From CAWDVK01 sp963805715 (GTDB taxonomy: Bacteria > Actinomycetota > Actinomycetes > Streptosporangiales > Streptosporangiaceae), in contig CAWDVK010000020.1 of assembly GCA_963805715.1 (NCBI GenBank), positions 372,001-436,000 on the forward strand: a stretch of 64,000 bases of DNA, written 5' to 3'. Made by a program: the position numbers and the translations under genes. Positions 46,078 to 55,120 of this stretch are shown in pieces (the first letter of the stretch is position 1; every line of letters begins with the position of its first letter). The notes beneath the pieces were generated by a model. The model saw only the letters and a program-made list of their open reading frames with translations. It searched no databases and was not told the origin of the DNA.

Positions 46078-46143
46078 GCGGCCGTCTCGTCCTCGTCCTG
46101 CCCGTCGCCACGGCCCTGACCTGAGCGCGGAGGCCGCGGGTCA

Positions 46144-47631
46144 TCAGTTCCGGCGGCCGCCGTAGTTGGGTGCCTCGGCCACCATCTGGATGTCGTGCGG
46201 ATGGCTCTCCACCAGCCCGGCGCTGGTGATCTGGATGAAGCGGGCCCGCTGCAGGTCGGCGATGGTCCGGGCACCGCAGAAGCCCATGGCCGCCCGCAGG
46301 CCGCCGATGAGCTGGTCCGCGACCGCTGACAGCGGGCCGCGGTAGGGCACCTGGCCCTCGACGCCCTGCGGGACCAGCTTGTCCTCGCGCAGCACGTCGT
46401 CCTGGAAGTAGCGGTCCTTGGAGTAGGAGCGGCCTCGCTCGGCGTTGCGCATCGCGCCCAGCGAGCCCATGCCCCGGTACAGCTTGAACTGCTTGCCGTG
46501 GATGAAGACCATCTCACCCGGGCCCTCCTCGCAGCCCGCCAGCAGGCTGCCGAGCATGACGGTGTCCGCGCCGGCCGCGATGGCCTTGGCGATGTCGCCG
46601 GAGTACTGCACCCCGCCGTCGCCGATCACCGGGATGCCGGCCTCGCGGGCCGCCAGGGATGCCTCGTAAATGGCGGTGACCTGCGGCACGCCGACGCCGG
46701 CCACCACCCTGGTCGTACAGATCGACCCTGGCCCGACGCCCACCTTGATGCAGTCGGCACCGGCCTCGACCAGCGCGCGGGCGCCGTCCCTGGTGGCCAC
46801 GTTGCCGCCGATGACCTCCGCGCGGGAGTTGGCCTTGAGCTGCGCCACCATGTCCAGGACCGCCTCGGAGTGACCGTGGGCGGTGTCGACGACCAGGAAG
46901 TCGGCGCCCGCATCGGTCAGGGCCTGGGCCCGGCGCTTCGCGTCCTCGCCGACGCCCACCGCGGCGCCGACCACCAGCCGTCCCTCGGGGTCCTTGGTGG
47001 CGTGCGGGTAGTTCTCGCTCTTGGTGAAGTCCTTCACCGTGATCAGCCCGCGCAGCCGCCCCGCCTCGTCCACCAGCGGCAGCTTCTCCACCTTGTTGCT
47101 GCTCAGCAGTCGCAGCGCCTCGTCACGGGAGACGCCCACCGGCGCGGTGACCAGCGGCATGGCCGTCATGACGTCCGCGACCTGGCGGCGGTGATCAGTC
47201 TCAAAGCGGGTATCCCGGTTTGTCACGATTCCGAGCAGGATGCCGTCCGGGCTGATCACCGGAACCCCGGAGATCCGGTACCGCGCGCACAGCTCGTCCA
47301 CGTCGGCGAGGGTGGCGTCGGGGCTGCAGGTCACCGGATTCGTGATCATCCCGGCCTCGGACCGCTTCACCATGTCGACCTGCTGCGCCTGCTCCTCCAC
47401 CGACATGTTGCGGTGCAGGACGCCGACGCCGCCCTGACGGGCCATCGCGATCGCCATCCGGGCCTCGGTCACCGTGTCCATGGCCGAGGAGACCAGCGGG
47501 ATCCGCAGGGCGATCTTCCTGGTCAGCTGGCCGGCGGTATCCGTCTCGCCCGGCATCACCGCGGAATGCGCGGGCAGCAGCAGGACATCGTCGAAGGTCA
47601 GGGCGGGCGGGCCGAACTTCTCGTCGGTCAT
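46144..47631 (-). CDS. guaB: Inosine-5'-monophosphate dehydrogenase
   Basis: 495 residues. The enzyme converts IMP to XMP with NAD, the committed step to GMP. LTFDDVLLLPAHS and SAMDTVTEARMAIAMA open the barrel, and two CBS domains (about 95-210) are inserted in it. The catalytic Cys lies in GVGPGSICTTRVVAGVG, and the flap contains GYRG-type sequence (KLYRGMGSLGAM). The ATG at 47631 follows a leader with a strong hairpin. guaB3 lies downstream, as in other actinomycetes. Confidence 0.97.
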   Translation of the reverse strand: MTDEKFGPPALTFDDVLLLPAHSAVMPGETDTAGQLTRKIALRIPLVSSAMDTVTEARMAIAMARQGGVGVLHRNMSVEEQAQQVDMVKRSEAGMITNPVTCSPDATLADVDELCARYRISGVPVISPDGILLGIVTNRDTRFETDHRRQVADVMTAMPLVTAPVGVSRDEALRLLSSNKVEKLPLVDEAGRLRGLITVKDFTKSENYPHATKDPEGRLVVGAAVGVGEDAKRRAQALTDAGADFLVVDTAHGHSEAVLDMVAQLKANSRAEVIGGNVATRDGARALVEAGADCIKVGVGPGSICTTRVVAGVGVPQVTAIYEASLAAREAGIPVIGDGGVQYSGDIAKAIAAGADTVMLGSLLAGCEEGPGEMVFIHGKQFKLYRGMGSLGAMRNAERGRSYSKDRYFQDDVLREDKLVPQGVEGQVPYRGPLSAVADQLIGGLRAAMGFCGARTIADLQRARFIQITSAGLVESHPHDIQMVAEAPNYGGRRN

Positions 47632-47712
47632 GTCACGTTCCGTAGTCCGGGGCTGGTGGATCTGTTCATCCTAGTAACCCGCCAGCCGAACCCGGGTACG
47701 GAGCCAGCAGCG

Positions 47713-47754
47713 GGCCGGGATCCCTGCCGCGGGGGGGCTGCAGGGATCCCGGCC
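47713..47754 (-). terminator. 15-bp perfect hairpin between the sigma factor and guaB
   Basis: GGCCGGGATCCCTGC (47713-47727) pairs exactly with 47740-47754 around a 12-nt loop. On the minus strand it lies about 125 nt after the sigma factor stop and 80 nt before the guaB start. It may terminate the sigma transcript or fold in the guaB leader. Confidence 0.55.
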
Positions 47755-47782
47755 GGCGGCCGGGGCTCGCCGGGATCCGCGC

Positions 47783-47860
47783 GACGGGGGGAGCACGGAT
47801 CCCGGCGGGCCTGTCGGCCAGGATCCCTGCCACGGGGGAGCACGGATCCCAGCGGGCCTG
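47783..47860. repeat. Imperfect direct repeat, two copies, downstream of the sigma factor gene
   Basis: A block of about 30 bp containing GGGGGAGCACGGATCCC and GCGGGCCTG occurs at 47783-47813 and 47831-47860, about 48 bp apart. GGATCC-containing segments are also shared with the adjacent hairpin. Confidence 0.6.
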
Positions 47861-47879
47861 CGCCGATCTGGCGCAGTGG

Positions 47880-48467
47880 TCAGGCGATGAACTCCTCGGC
47901 GGCGGCCATCTCGCGGAGCCGCGCGATGGCCCGGTGCTGCGCGACCCGGACCGCGCCGGCTGACATGCCGAGCGCCCGGCCGGTCTCCTCGGCAGACAGC
48001 CCGGTGAGCACGCGCAGCACGAGCAGCTCTCGCTGGTGCAGCGGAAGGCGGGCGAGCAGCGACCGCACCCGCTCGGCCTCGATGTAGGCGACGACCGTCT
48101 CCTCCGGGCCCGGCCTGTCGTCGGGGCCGTCCGGCAGGTCCTCGGTCGGGATGGCGAGCCTTGACGCATTTCGCACCGCGTCGGCCACTTTATGGGAAGC
48201 TATGCCGAATACGAATGAGGCGAATGGCCGACCCATGTCCTGATAGCGCGGTAGCGCGGAAAGAACGGCAATGCACACCTCTTGGGCGACATCATCGGCG
48301 ACCTGATAATAGCCCGTCATTCGGCTGAGCCGGGCCCGGCAGTAGCGTACGACCATGGGCCTGATCTGCCGAAGTAATGTGTCGATCGCGGCTGGCTGAC
48401 CGTCGACGGCGAGCGCGGTCAGGTCGCGAAGATTGACGACCTTACCCCCATCTAGCTGCGTATCCAC
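47880..48467 (-). CDS. shbA: RNA polymerase sigma factor, ShbA/SigD-like (sigma-70 family)
   Basis: About 195 residues from a GTG at 48467 with two sigma domains. Region 2 reads VVRYCRARLSRM through QVADDVAQEVCIAVLSALPR and RPFASFVFGIASHKVAD. Region 4 has LPLHQRELLVLRVLTGLSAE with the helix-turn-helix GRALGMSAGAVRVAQHRAIA. The sequence and its position beside guaB match ShbA, which in Streptomyces drives the principal sigma gene hrdB; the same role here is an inference. Upstream in-frame codons to 48563 exist, but VDTQLDGG is the first plausible start. Confidence 0.85.
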   Translation of the reverse strand: MDTQLDGGKVVNLRDLTALAVDGQPAAIDTLLRQIRPMVVRYCRARLSRMTGYYQVADDVAQEVCIAVLSALPRYQDMGRPFASFVFGIASHKVADAVRNASRLAIPTEDLPDGPDDRPGPEETVVAYIEAERVRSLLARLPLHQRELLVLRVLTGLSAEETGRALGMSAGAVRVAQHRAIARLREMAAAEEFIA

Positions 48468-48698
48468 TCCAGTCCCCCCTGGTCCCCCTGCGCGAGCCCC
48501 TGTCCGTCTCTCGCAATGTCCCCATGCCCGCAATGGTAATCGAATACCACCGTGAATAGGCAACGGAAAGGTTACATTGATGTGTCGCGATGATACGCGG
48601 ACACCTTAATAACAATGCGTAATCAACTGACTACTCTAAGTATTCAATTACCATTGTTGGCGGGTAATTTAGTCGCGCCTCTCCGGGCTAAGGAACTC

Positions 48699-48731
48699 TA
48701 TTGCCCGCTGAGTTCGTACAAGCGGGCAATA
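48699..48731. other. 11-bp perfect inverted repeat in the sigma factor upstream region
   Basis: TATTGCCCGCT (48699-48709) and AGCGGGCAATA (48721-48731) flank an 11-nt spacer. It may be a dyad operator or a hairpin. It lies over 200 bp upstream of the sigma factor start. Confidence 0.45.
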
Positions 48732-48776
48732 TCCGGATGTGCTCGACCGCGCCATCCGGATGTGCTCGACCGCGCC
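48731..48776. repeat. 23-bp tandem duplication
   Basis: A unit starting ATCCGGATGTGCTCG and ending ACCGCGCC occurs twice back to back (48731-48753 and 48754-48776) without mismatch. Confidence 0.9.
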
Positions 48777-49039
48777 GCGGCGCCCGCTCGCGCCTCTGAG
48801 CCCGGCTAGTTCATCGCCGGCCCACGGAAGTCCGGCGCACGGGGGATCGTCCCGCTCGGCTACGCCGCGTTCTTCCTCGCGCCCGGCCGTCCGCGCCAGG
48901 CCATGAGATGCGGGAACGGCAAGCGCGCAGCCGACCGGACGATGCCCCGGCGGCAGAAAGCCCGGCGCCCGCCGTCTCGCCATGCAGGCGTGACGACGGG
49001 CGCCGGGCTCTGGGCTCTGGGCTCCCGCTGGTCCTGGTC

Positions 49040-49086
49040 CCGGTCAGCCGGCCCGGCCGGTGCTCCCGGCCGGGCCGGCTGACCGG
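49040..49086 (-). terminator. Strong hairpin downstream of groEL
   Basis: A perfect 21-bp stem (49040-49060 with 49066-49086) and a 5-nt loop begin 35 nt after the groEL stop codon on the minus strand. The stem is almost pure G/C, with no T-tract. Position and stability support termination of the groES-groEL transcript or of groEL alone. Confidence 0.75.
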
Positions 49087-49120
49087 AGCGGACTGACGGG
49101 ATCAGCGATCCCCGGCCAGG

Positions 49121-50737
49121 TCAGTGCTGGTGACCGTGGCCGTGGCCGTTGGACTCCGCGGCCTCAGGCTCCGGCTTCTCCGTGACCAGGACCTCGGTGG
49201 TGATCAGCATGCCGGCGATGGAGGCGGCGTTCTGCACGGCGGACCTGGTCACCTTGACCGGGTCGATGACGCCCTGCGCCACCAGGTCACCGAACTCGTT
49301 GGTCGCGGCGTTGTAGCCGTGACCGGCGGGCAGCTCGGCGATCCTGGCGACGACCACGCCGCCCTCGGCGCCGGCGTTCTCGGCGATCCAGCGGGCCGGG
49401 GCCAGCAGCGAGCGCCGGACGATCCGCACGCCGGTCGCCTCGTCGCCAGTGAAGCCCAGGTCGCCCAGCTCGGACGCGGCCTGCACCAGGGCGCTGCCGC
49501 CGCCGGGGATGATGCCTTCCTCGATCGCCGCGCGGGTCGCGGAGATGGCGTCCTCAAGCCGGTGCTTCTTCTCCTTCAGCTCGACCTCGGTCGCCGCCCC
49601 GGCGCGCAGCACGGCCACGCCCCCGGCCAGCTTGGCCACCCGCTCCTGCAGCTTCTCGCGGTCCCAGTCGGAGTCGGTGGCCTCGATCTCGTTCCGCAGC
49701 TGGTTCACCCGGTCCTGCACGGCCGACTGGTCACCGGCGCCGTCGACGATCGTGGTGGTGTCCTTGGTCACGACGACCCGGCGGGCCTGGCCGAGGACGC
49801 TCAGGTCCACGTTCTCGAGCTTCAGGCCGACTTCCTCGCTGACGACCTGGCCGCCGGTGAGCACGGCCATGTCCTCCAGCATCGCCTTGCGCCGGTCGCC
49901 GAACCCGGGGGCCTTCACCGCCACCACGTTGAGCAGGCCGCGGATCTTGTTGACTACCAGCGTGGACAGCGCCTCGCCATCGACATCCTCGGCCACGACC
50001 AGCAGCGGCTTCTTGGTCTGCGCGATCTTCTCCAGCAGCGGCAGGAAGTCCGCCATCGAGGAGATCTTGCCGGAGGTCAGCAGGATGTAAGCATCCTCCA
50101 GGACCGCCTCCATCCGCTCCGGGTCGGTCACGAAGTAGGCCGAGATGTAGCCCTTGTCGAACTGCATGCCCTCGGTGAACTCAAGCTCCAGGCCCATCGT
50201 CGGCGTTTCCTCGACGGTGATGACGCCGTCCTTGCCGACCTTGTCGAAGGCCTCGGCGATCACCTGGCCGATCTTGCTGTCCTGGGCGGAGATCGTCGCC
50301 ACGTTGGCGATCTCGCTCTGCTCCTCGACCTCACGGGCCGACTTGAGCAGGCTCTCGGCCACGGCCGCGGCCGCGGCGTCGATGCCGCGCTTGAGCGCCA
50401 GCGGGTTCGCGCCTGCGGCGACGCTGCGCAGCCCCTCGTGCACCATCGCCTGAGCCAGCACGGTCGCGGTCGTCGTGCCGTCGCCCGCCACGTCGTTGGT
50501 CTTGGTGGCGACTTCCTTGGCGAGCTGCGCACCCAGGTTCTCGTGCGGGTCCTCGAGCTCGATCTCACGGGCGACGGTCACGCCGTCGTTCGTGATGGTC
50601 GGAGCCCCCCACTTCTTGTCGATGACCACATTGCGGCCCTTGGGGCCCAGGGTCACCTTGACGGCGTCCGCGAGGTGGTTGACACCACGCTCCAGCGCAC
50701 GCCGCGCGTCCTCATTGAACTCCAAGCTCTTGGCCAT
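49121..50737 (-). CDS. groEL: Chaperonin GroEL (GroEL1 type with His-rich tail)
   Basis: 538 residues from the ATG at 50737 (MAKSLEFNEDARRALERGVN). The 60-kDa chaperonin folds proteins in an ATP-driven ring with GroES. GPKGRNVVIDKKWGAPTITN, GDGTTTATVLAQA, ADFLPLLEKIAQTKKPLLVV and IIPGGGSALVQA are present. The C-terminus ends in NGHGHGHQH instead of a GGM repeat, the feature of actinobacterial GroEL1 encoded beside groES. groES lies about 195 bp upstream on the same strand, and expression should be repressed by HrcA through the CIRCE element. Confidence 0.98.
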   Translation of the reverse strand: MAKSLEFNEDARRALERGVNHLADAVKVTLGPKGRNVVIDKKWGAPTITNDGVTVAREIELEDPHENLGAQLAKEVATKTNDVAGDGTTTATVLAQAMVHEGLRSVAAGANPLALKRGIDAAAAAVAESLLKSAREVEEQSEIANVATISAQDSKIGQVIAEAFDKVGKDGVITVEETPTMGLELEFTEGMQFDKGYISAYFVTDPERMEAVLEDAYILLTSGKISSMADFLPLLEKIAQTKKPLLVVAEDVDGEALSTLVVNKIRGLLNVVAVKAPGFGDRRKAMLEDMAVLTGGQVVSEEVGLKLENVDLSVLGQARRVVVTKDTTTIVDGAGDQSAVQDRVNQLRNEIEATDSDWDREKLQERVAKLAGGVAVLRAGAATEVELKEKKHRLEDAISATRAAIEEGIIPGGGSALVQAASELGDLGFTGDEATGVRIVRRSLLAPARWIAENAGAEGGVVVARIAELPAGHGYNAATNEFGDLVAQGVIDPVKVTRSAVQNAASIAGMLITTEVLVTEKPEPEAAESNGHGHGHQH

Positions 50738-50769
50738 TGAGCCACCCCAGACTACGTCTCGGTTTGAAT

Positions 50770-50799
50770 TTGAATATGTCCCTGTTGAATATGTCCCTG
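50770..50799. repeat. 15-bp tandem duplication in the groES-groEL spacer
   Basis: TTGAATATGTCCCTG occurs twice back to back (50770-50784, 50785-50799), 33 bp upstream of the groEL ATG, in an AT-richer stretch. Confidence 0.9.
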
Positions 50800-50931
50800 C
50801 TTCATGCCACCGCCCCGGGCCGGCCCGCCGTACCCGCGGCACTAAGTCCGCGGGCCGAGAGCTGGATCCGGGGCGGTAGCAGGCGCACGTTCACGCCAGG
50901 CCGCGGGCCGCGGCCCGTGCCTGACCGCTCG

Positions 50932-51243
50932 CTACTTCTCGATAACGGCGAGCACGTCACGGGCGGAGAGCACCAGGTACTCCTCGCCGTGGTACTTCAC
51001 TTCAGTGCCGCCGTACTTGCTGTACAGCACGATGTCGCCAACCTTGACGTCCATCGGGACGCGCTTGGCGCCGGCGTCGTCGAACCGGCCAGGGCCGACA
51101 GAGAGGACTTCGCCCTCCTGCGGCTTCTCCTTGGCCGTGTCCGGGATCACCAGGCCGGATGCGGTGGTCTGCTCGGCCTCGAGCGGCCGCACCACGATCC
51201 GGTCTTCGAGTGGCTTGAGAACAACCTTGGTGGCGGTCGTCAC
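50932..51243 (-). CDS. groES: Co-chaperonin GroES
   Basis: 103 residues from the GTG at 51243, preceded by a strong GGAGGGGGAGG. KPLEDRIVVRPLEAEQTTASG (begin and mobile-loop region), VLSVGPGRFDD, VKVGDIVLYSKYGGTEV and EYLVLSARDVLAVIE are the GroES landmarks. It caps the GroEL ring during folding. It is first in the groES-groEL unit, with the CIRCE element about 95 bp upstream of the start. Confidence 0.97.
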   Translation of the reverse strand: MTTATKVVLKPLEDRIVVRPLEAEQTTASGLVIPDTAKEKPQEGEVLSVGPGRFDDAGAKRVPMDVKVGDIVLYSKYGGTEVKYHGEEYLVLSARDVLAVIEK

Positions 51244-51335
51244 GATCTGACCTCCCCCTCCGGAAAGGGCTAGCTGATGAGTTAAGTGGCGACATGCCGA
51301 CCTGTCGTCGCGGGTGCCAGGCCAACTTCGTCGTA

Positions 51336-51362
51336 TTAGCACTCTACTCTACTGAGTGCTAG
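51336..51362 (-). promoter_or_regulatory. CIRCE operator upstream of groES
   Basis: TTAGCACTC (51336-51344), 9-nt spacer, GAGTGCTAG (51354-51362): the HrcA-binding inverted repeat with one terminal mismatch in symmetry. Its position upstream of groES predicts heat-inducible HrcA repression. hrcA itself is not in the window. Confidence 0.93.
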
Positions 51363-51410
51363 TTCCGAACAGTATCCGGCCGGTCAGGCCCGCGTCAAAC
51401 CTGGCTCAGC

Positions 51411-52442
51411 CTAGGCTGCAACGACGCTGGTGACCGGCATCGCGGAGGAGGCAGGGAACTCCAGCGGGGACGGCGGTACGTCTCGTGACAGCAGCTCAGC
51501 GCCCAGCGCGGCGACCATGGCGCCGTTGTCCGTGCACAGGCCGGGCCGCGGCACCCGGACGGCGATCCCGGCCGCCTCGCAGCGCTGCGCGGCGAGAGCG
51601 CGCAGCCGCGAGTTCGCGGCCACTCCGCCGCCGATGATCAGGTGCCCGACACCGTGCGCCCGGCATGCCTGGACCGCCTTGCGGGTCAGCACGTCAGCGA
51701 CGGCCTCCTGGAACGAGGCAGCCACGTCCGGCACCGGCACGGGCTGTCCCGCGGCTTCCCTGGCCTCGACCCACCGTGCGACGGCCGTCTTCAGCCCGGA
51801 GAACGAGAAGTCAGCCGTCCCGTCCCGGTATTTCCCGCGAGGGAACGAGACGAATTCCCGGTCCCCGCCCGCCGCCGCCCGGTCGATGTGCGGGCCGCCG
51901 GGAAAGGGCAGCCCGAGCACCCGGGCCACCTTGTCGAAGGCCTCGCCGGCCGCATCGTCGATCGTCGCGCCGAGCGGCACTATCTCACTAGCCAGGTCCG
52001 GCACGAGGAGCAGCGAGGAGTGCCCGCCGGAGACCAGCAGCGCGATGGCCGGGACGGGCAGCGGGCCGTGCTCCAGCTGATCAACCGCCACGTGCGCGGC
52101 GAGGTGATTCACCCCGTACAGGGGCTTGCCGAGGGCCAGGGAGTAGGCCTTAGCGGCGCAGACCCCGACCAGCAGCGCCCCGGCCAGGCCCGGCCCGGCC
52201 GTGACAGCGATCGCGTCGACGTCGCGCAGCGTGACGCCCGCCGTGGCCAGTGCCCGGTCCACGGCCGGCACCATGGCCTCCAGATGGGCCCGGCTGGCGA
52301 CCTCGGGTACCACGCCGCCGAACCTGGCGTGCTCCTGCACGCTGGACGCGATCGCGTCGGCGAGCAGGTCATGACCCCGGACCAGCCCGGCGCCCGTCTC
52401 GTCGCAGGAGGTCTCGATGCCGAGCACGAGCGGGGCGGTCAC
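51411..52442 (-). CDS. tsaD: tRNA N6-adenosine threonylcarbamoyltransferase TsaD
   Basis: 343 residues. TsaD transfers the threonylcarbamoyl group to A37 of ANN-decoding tRNAs (t6A). It has the N-terminal LGIETSCDETGAGLV, the metal motif in NHLAAHVAVDQ, and DDAAGEAFDKVARVLGLPFP, the ASKHA kinase-like fold of the family. It overlaps rimI by 4 bp (ATGA) and sits in one run with tsaB and tsaE, so the complex subunits are co-expressed. groES-groEL follow in the same direction. Confidence 0.97.
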   Translation of the reverse strand: MTAPLVLGIETSCDETGAGLVRGHDLLADAIASSVQEHARFGGVVPEVASRAHLEAMVPAVDRALATAGVTLRDVDAIAVTAGPGLAGALLVGVCAAKAYSLALGKPLYGVNHLAAHVAVDQLEHGPLPVPAIALLVSGGHSSLLLVPDLASEIVPLGATIDDAAGEAFDKVARVLGLPFPGGPHIDRAAAGGDREFVSFPRGKYRDGTADFSFSGLKTAVARWVEAREAAGQPVPVPDVAASFQEAVADVLTRKAVQACRAHGVGHLIIGGGVAANSRLRALAAQRCEAAGIAVRVPRPGLCTDNGAMVAALGAELLSRDVPPSPLEFPASSAMPVTSVVAA

Positions 52443-52983
52443 CGCGAGCCTCCGCCGGAGTGCCAGGACCGCGCGGCCTGCAGCGGGCCGACCGCGTCCT
52501 CGTCGGCCCGGCGGGCGGCGTGGCGCGGCCGGCCCGCCAGATCGAGGCGCATGACCAGCGCGTCAGTGCCGGACGGCTGGTAATAGCCCCGCCTGATGCC
52601 GATCCCGGCGAAGCCGAACTGCCGGTAGAGCCGCTGGGCGCGCGCGTTGTCGGTCCGTACCTCCAGGAAGACCTCGGTGCAGCCGCGCCGGTCGGCCTCG
52701 TCGAGCAGCTCGGTCAGCAGCACGGACCCGATGCCCCGGCCCCAGCGGCTGGCCGCGACGGCCATGGTGACCACGTCCGCCTGCGATCCGGCGGCCAGCA
52801 GCCCCGCGTAGCCGACGAGCCGGCCTCGTCAGCGACCCGGTAATAGCGGCTGGCCGGCTGCTGGCTCAGCTCGCCCGCGAGCATCGCCCGTGACCAGGCC
52901 TCTTCCCCGAACAGCTCGCGGTCCAGCTCGGCCACGTCGTCCAGGTCGGCCACCGTCATCTCGCGCAGCACCGGGCCGGTCAC
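52439..52983 (-). CDS. rimI: Ribosomal protein S18-alanine N-acetyltransferase RimI, frameshifted
   Basis: A GNAT acetyltransferase between tsaB and tsaD, the usual position of RimI. The first frame gives MTGPVLREMTVADLDDVAEL and FGEEAWSRAMLAGEL to RYYRVADE. The second frame carries on with RLVGYAGLLAAGSQAD, the acetyl-CoA loop RWGRGIGSVLL, then TDNARAQRLYRQFGF to the stop at 52439. The switch falls at a perfect hairpin, GACGAG-CCGGC-CTCGTC (52814-52830), where one base seems to be missing or extra. Domain content is complete, so a sequencing artefact is likely. The start and stop overlap tsaB and tsaD by 4 bp each. Confidence 0.88.
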
Positions 52984-53630
52984 GGTGTCACCCGCTTCGG
53001 CTGACCGGGCTCCCTGGCGTCTGGCTTGCGCAGGTACAGCGGCTCAGCCGGCGCGACGGGAGTTCCTGCTGCGATGCGTTCCGCAACGATCTGCGCAAGC
53101 TGCCCCGCGGCCGGGTAATGCGGGCCGATGGACCGCCCGGCCAGCTCGCGGTAGCGCAGCGGGCCTTCCCCGGCCACCGGCAGCCCGGCCGGAAGCAGCT
53201 CCGGGCTGCTCACCCGTGGCCCGTCCAGCCGCTCCCCCGCCGCGTCGTAGCGGGCCCAGTAGACCTCCCGGCGCCGGGCATCGGTCGCGACGATGAACTC
53301 CCGGTGGCCGGCCTGACCAGCGGCGGCGGCAGCCAGGACGTCCAGGGTGCAGACACCATGAACCGGGATATCCAGGGCGCTGCCCAGGACCCGCGCCGTC
53401 ATCAGTCCGGCGCGCAGGCCGGTATACGGACCGGGACCAGTCCCGACCCCGACCGCGGTCAGGTCACCGCGGCTGGCGCCAGCGTCCGCCAGCACCTTCT
53501 CGATCGACGCGGCAAGCAGTTCACCATGCCTGCGGCCGTCGACCACCAACTCACCGGCGATCGTCGCCGCGCCATCGTGCAGCGCGACGGTCACCGCGGG
53601 AGTCGCGGTGTCAAAGGCAAGCACTAGCAC
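52980..53630 (-). CDS. tsaB: tRNA threonylcarbamoyladenosine biosynthesis protein TsaB
   Basis: 216 residues from the GTG at 53630 (VLVLAFDTATPAVTVALHDG). RRHGELLAASIEKVLADAG and VGVGTGPGPYTGLRAGLMTA are the TsaB/YeaZ signatures. It is the inactive paralog of TsaD that scaffolds the t6A complex with TsaE. The upstream open sequence is low-complexity repeat and not part of the gene. The stop overlaps the rimI start by 4 bp. Confidence 0.95.
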   Translation of the reverse strand: MLVLAFDTATPAVTVALHDGAATIAGELVVDGRRHGELLAASIEKVLADAGASRGDLTAVGVGTGPGPYTGLRAGLMTARVLGSALDIPVHGVCTLDVLAAAAAGQAGHREFIVATDARRREVYWARYDAAGERLDGPRVSSPELLPAGLPVAGEGPLRYRELAGRSIGPHYPAAGQLAQIVAERIAAGTPVAPAEPLYLRKPDAREPGQPKRVTP

Positions 53631-53993
53631 GGTCGTCCAGCCTACGACCACCCGGCGAGCACCGTGACCAGCCGCTCGCAGCCGAGCCTCGGGTGGCGGC
53701 CGAGCCCCGGGTCGCGGCCGAGCCCCGGGTCGCGGCGCCCGGATTTGCGGCCGGGGCGCGCCGGGGCGCGGCCGGACGCGGCCGGACGCGCCGCCCTGGG
53801 GGCCGCCTGCCCTGAGTTCCAGCCGCGTCAGTGCGTGATCGCTGCGGATACAGCGACAGCAGACGCTCATCGACGCGGCTCGCCCTGCTGCCGCAGGACG
53901 CCGTTGCCGGAGGACGCCGCCGGGCCGAGGACGCCGCCGGCCGAGGACGCCGCCGGCCGAGGACACCGCCTGCCGAGGCCTTCGGGCTGGTGG
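53631..53993. other. Low-complexity intergenic region (363 bp) with GC-rich minisatellites
   Basis: Contains an 18-bp direct repeat (units of the type GAGCCCCGGGTCGCGGCC near 53690-53735). It also has about five copies of a 15-17-bp unit of the type GAGGACGCCGCCGGCC at about 53907-53970. Frames are open on all strands but show no family motifs, so I call no gene. Confidence 0.7.
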
Positions 53994-55013
53994 TCAGGCC
54001 GTTGGCTCGGTGATGGCCCTGGCCAGCGTCTCGCGCGCGCCGGCCAGGGCGCCGGCCTGCAGCGCCGTGACCGGGACGGGCCCGAAGCCCGCTCCCCTGT
54101 CCTGCCCCTGGAGGGAGACGGCGATGACGACATTGCGGTCCCGGATGACGACCGTGACCTTGTCGGTCACCACCCCGCCGCCGCGGAAGACCTGCACCGC
54201 GCTGAAGGCCTGCTGGCCGAGCCCCGGCAGCGGGGTGATCACGGCCTTCGGTATCGCTGACCGTCTCGGCGGATGAGCCATCCCCTGCTCGGTCTGGCCG
54301 AAGCTGTACACGGCGCTGGCCGTAGCGCTGCCGTTCCCCGGCGGGATCACGCTCGGCGGGTACGCCTGCACGGTGACTTCCAGCACCCGGAAGACCGGCT
54401 TGGTATCGACGGTCAGCGTGCACTGGCTGTCAGCGGATGAGGCGATGGTGCTGTTGACCTTCCTGGCCTGACCGGGCAGGTACTGGCTCAGCGTCGCGGC
54501 GGTGACCGCGCCGCACGCATTGGGCACGGCCTTGAACTCGCCCGGCTGCAGCGTCGTGATGTAGCCGGGGTTCGGGGCAGGCTTGGGACGGGTCACGATG
54601 ACCACTACCACGGCGATCACCACGGCCACCGCGATGGCCGTACCGCACCAGCGGTAGACCCGGCGCCTGGATTTGCGCAGCCGCGCGGCCGCCGCGCGGC
54701 CGCGGCGCCGGGTGCGCGGGCCGCCCGGCTCGGGCAGTTCATCCTGGCCGGGCCCCGGCGGCTTCAGCTCCCGGCGGCCTGGCGCGGTCGGGTAGACGCC
54801 CGGTCCGGCCCAGGGCGGCAGGTCCTCGCCGTTGTCCGGGGCGAACGCGTCATGCTCATGCCAAGGTGCCCGGTCCGACCGGTACGGCCGTTCCTGCCTG
54901 GCCGGGTCAGGCCCGACTGCCCGGCCCGCCCGGCTGCGATGGTCGGCTGGCTCAGGGCGGCGCGGCCCTGGCAGCCGCGCGGAACGACGGGGCGGTGAGC
55001 CCTGCTGAGCCAC
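53994..55013 (-). CDS. Single-pass membrane protein with exported C-terminal domain (hypothetical)
   Basis: 339 residues. A hydrophilic Pro/Arg-rich N-terminus (1-115) ends in a basic cluster, then one helix (about 123-142, AIAVAVVIAVVVVIV). The exported domain has two Cys in NACGAVTAATLSQYLPG and ADSQCTLTVD, a spacing like that of DUF3558-type exported proteins, though I am not certain of the family. It lies between tsaE and tsaB on the same strand, interrupting the t6A gene run. Function is unknown. Confidence 0.75.
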   Translation of the reverse strand: MAQQGSPPRRSARLPGPRRPEPADHRSRAGRAVGPDPARQERPYRSDRAPWHEHDAFAPDNGEDLPPWAGPGVYPTAPGRRELKPPGPGQDELPEPGGPRTRRRGRAAAARLRKSRRRVYRWCGTAIAVAVVIAVVVVIVTRPKPAPNPGYITTLQPGEFKAVPNACGAVTAATLSQYLPGQARKVNSTIASSADSQCTLTVDTKPVFRVLEVTVQAYPPSVIPPGNGSATASAVYSFGQTEQGMAHPPRRSAIPKAVITPLPGLGQQAFSAVQVFRGGGVVTDKVTVVIRDRNVVIAVSLQGQDRGAGFGPVPVTALQAGALAGARETLARAITEPTA

Positions 55014-55120
55014 GGCGCGCCTCCGGATCAGGCCATCAGTCCGTGCGTGACGACGGCGAACTCATGTGGATCACCGCAGTTTAGTAGCGCAAAACAGCTC
55101 GGCGCAGGGACAAGCCGGAA

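Larger units (their letters stand above)
48468..49120. other. Intergenic region (653 bp) between sigma factor and groEL, no gene supported
   Basis: The part nearest the sigma gene (about 48530-48690) is strikingly AT-rich for this genome and probably holds its promoter. The rest carries a hairpin (48699-48731), a tandem repeat (48731-48776) and the groEL terminator. Possible frames lack family motifs. Confidence 0.65.

Noticed and set aside
48669..48983. Possible small gene (WhiB-like or other) between the sigma factor and groEL
   Set aside because: The frame lacks the four-Cys WhiB pattern and any other recognisable motif, includes a tandem duplication and has no clear ribosome-binding site.
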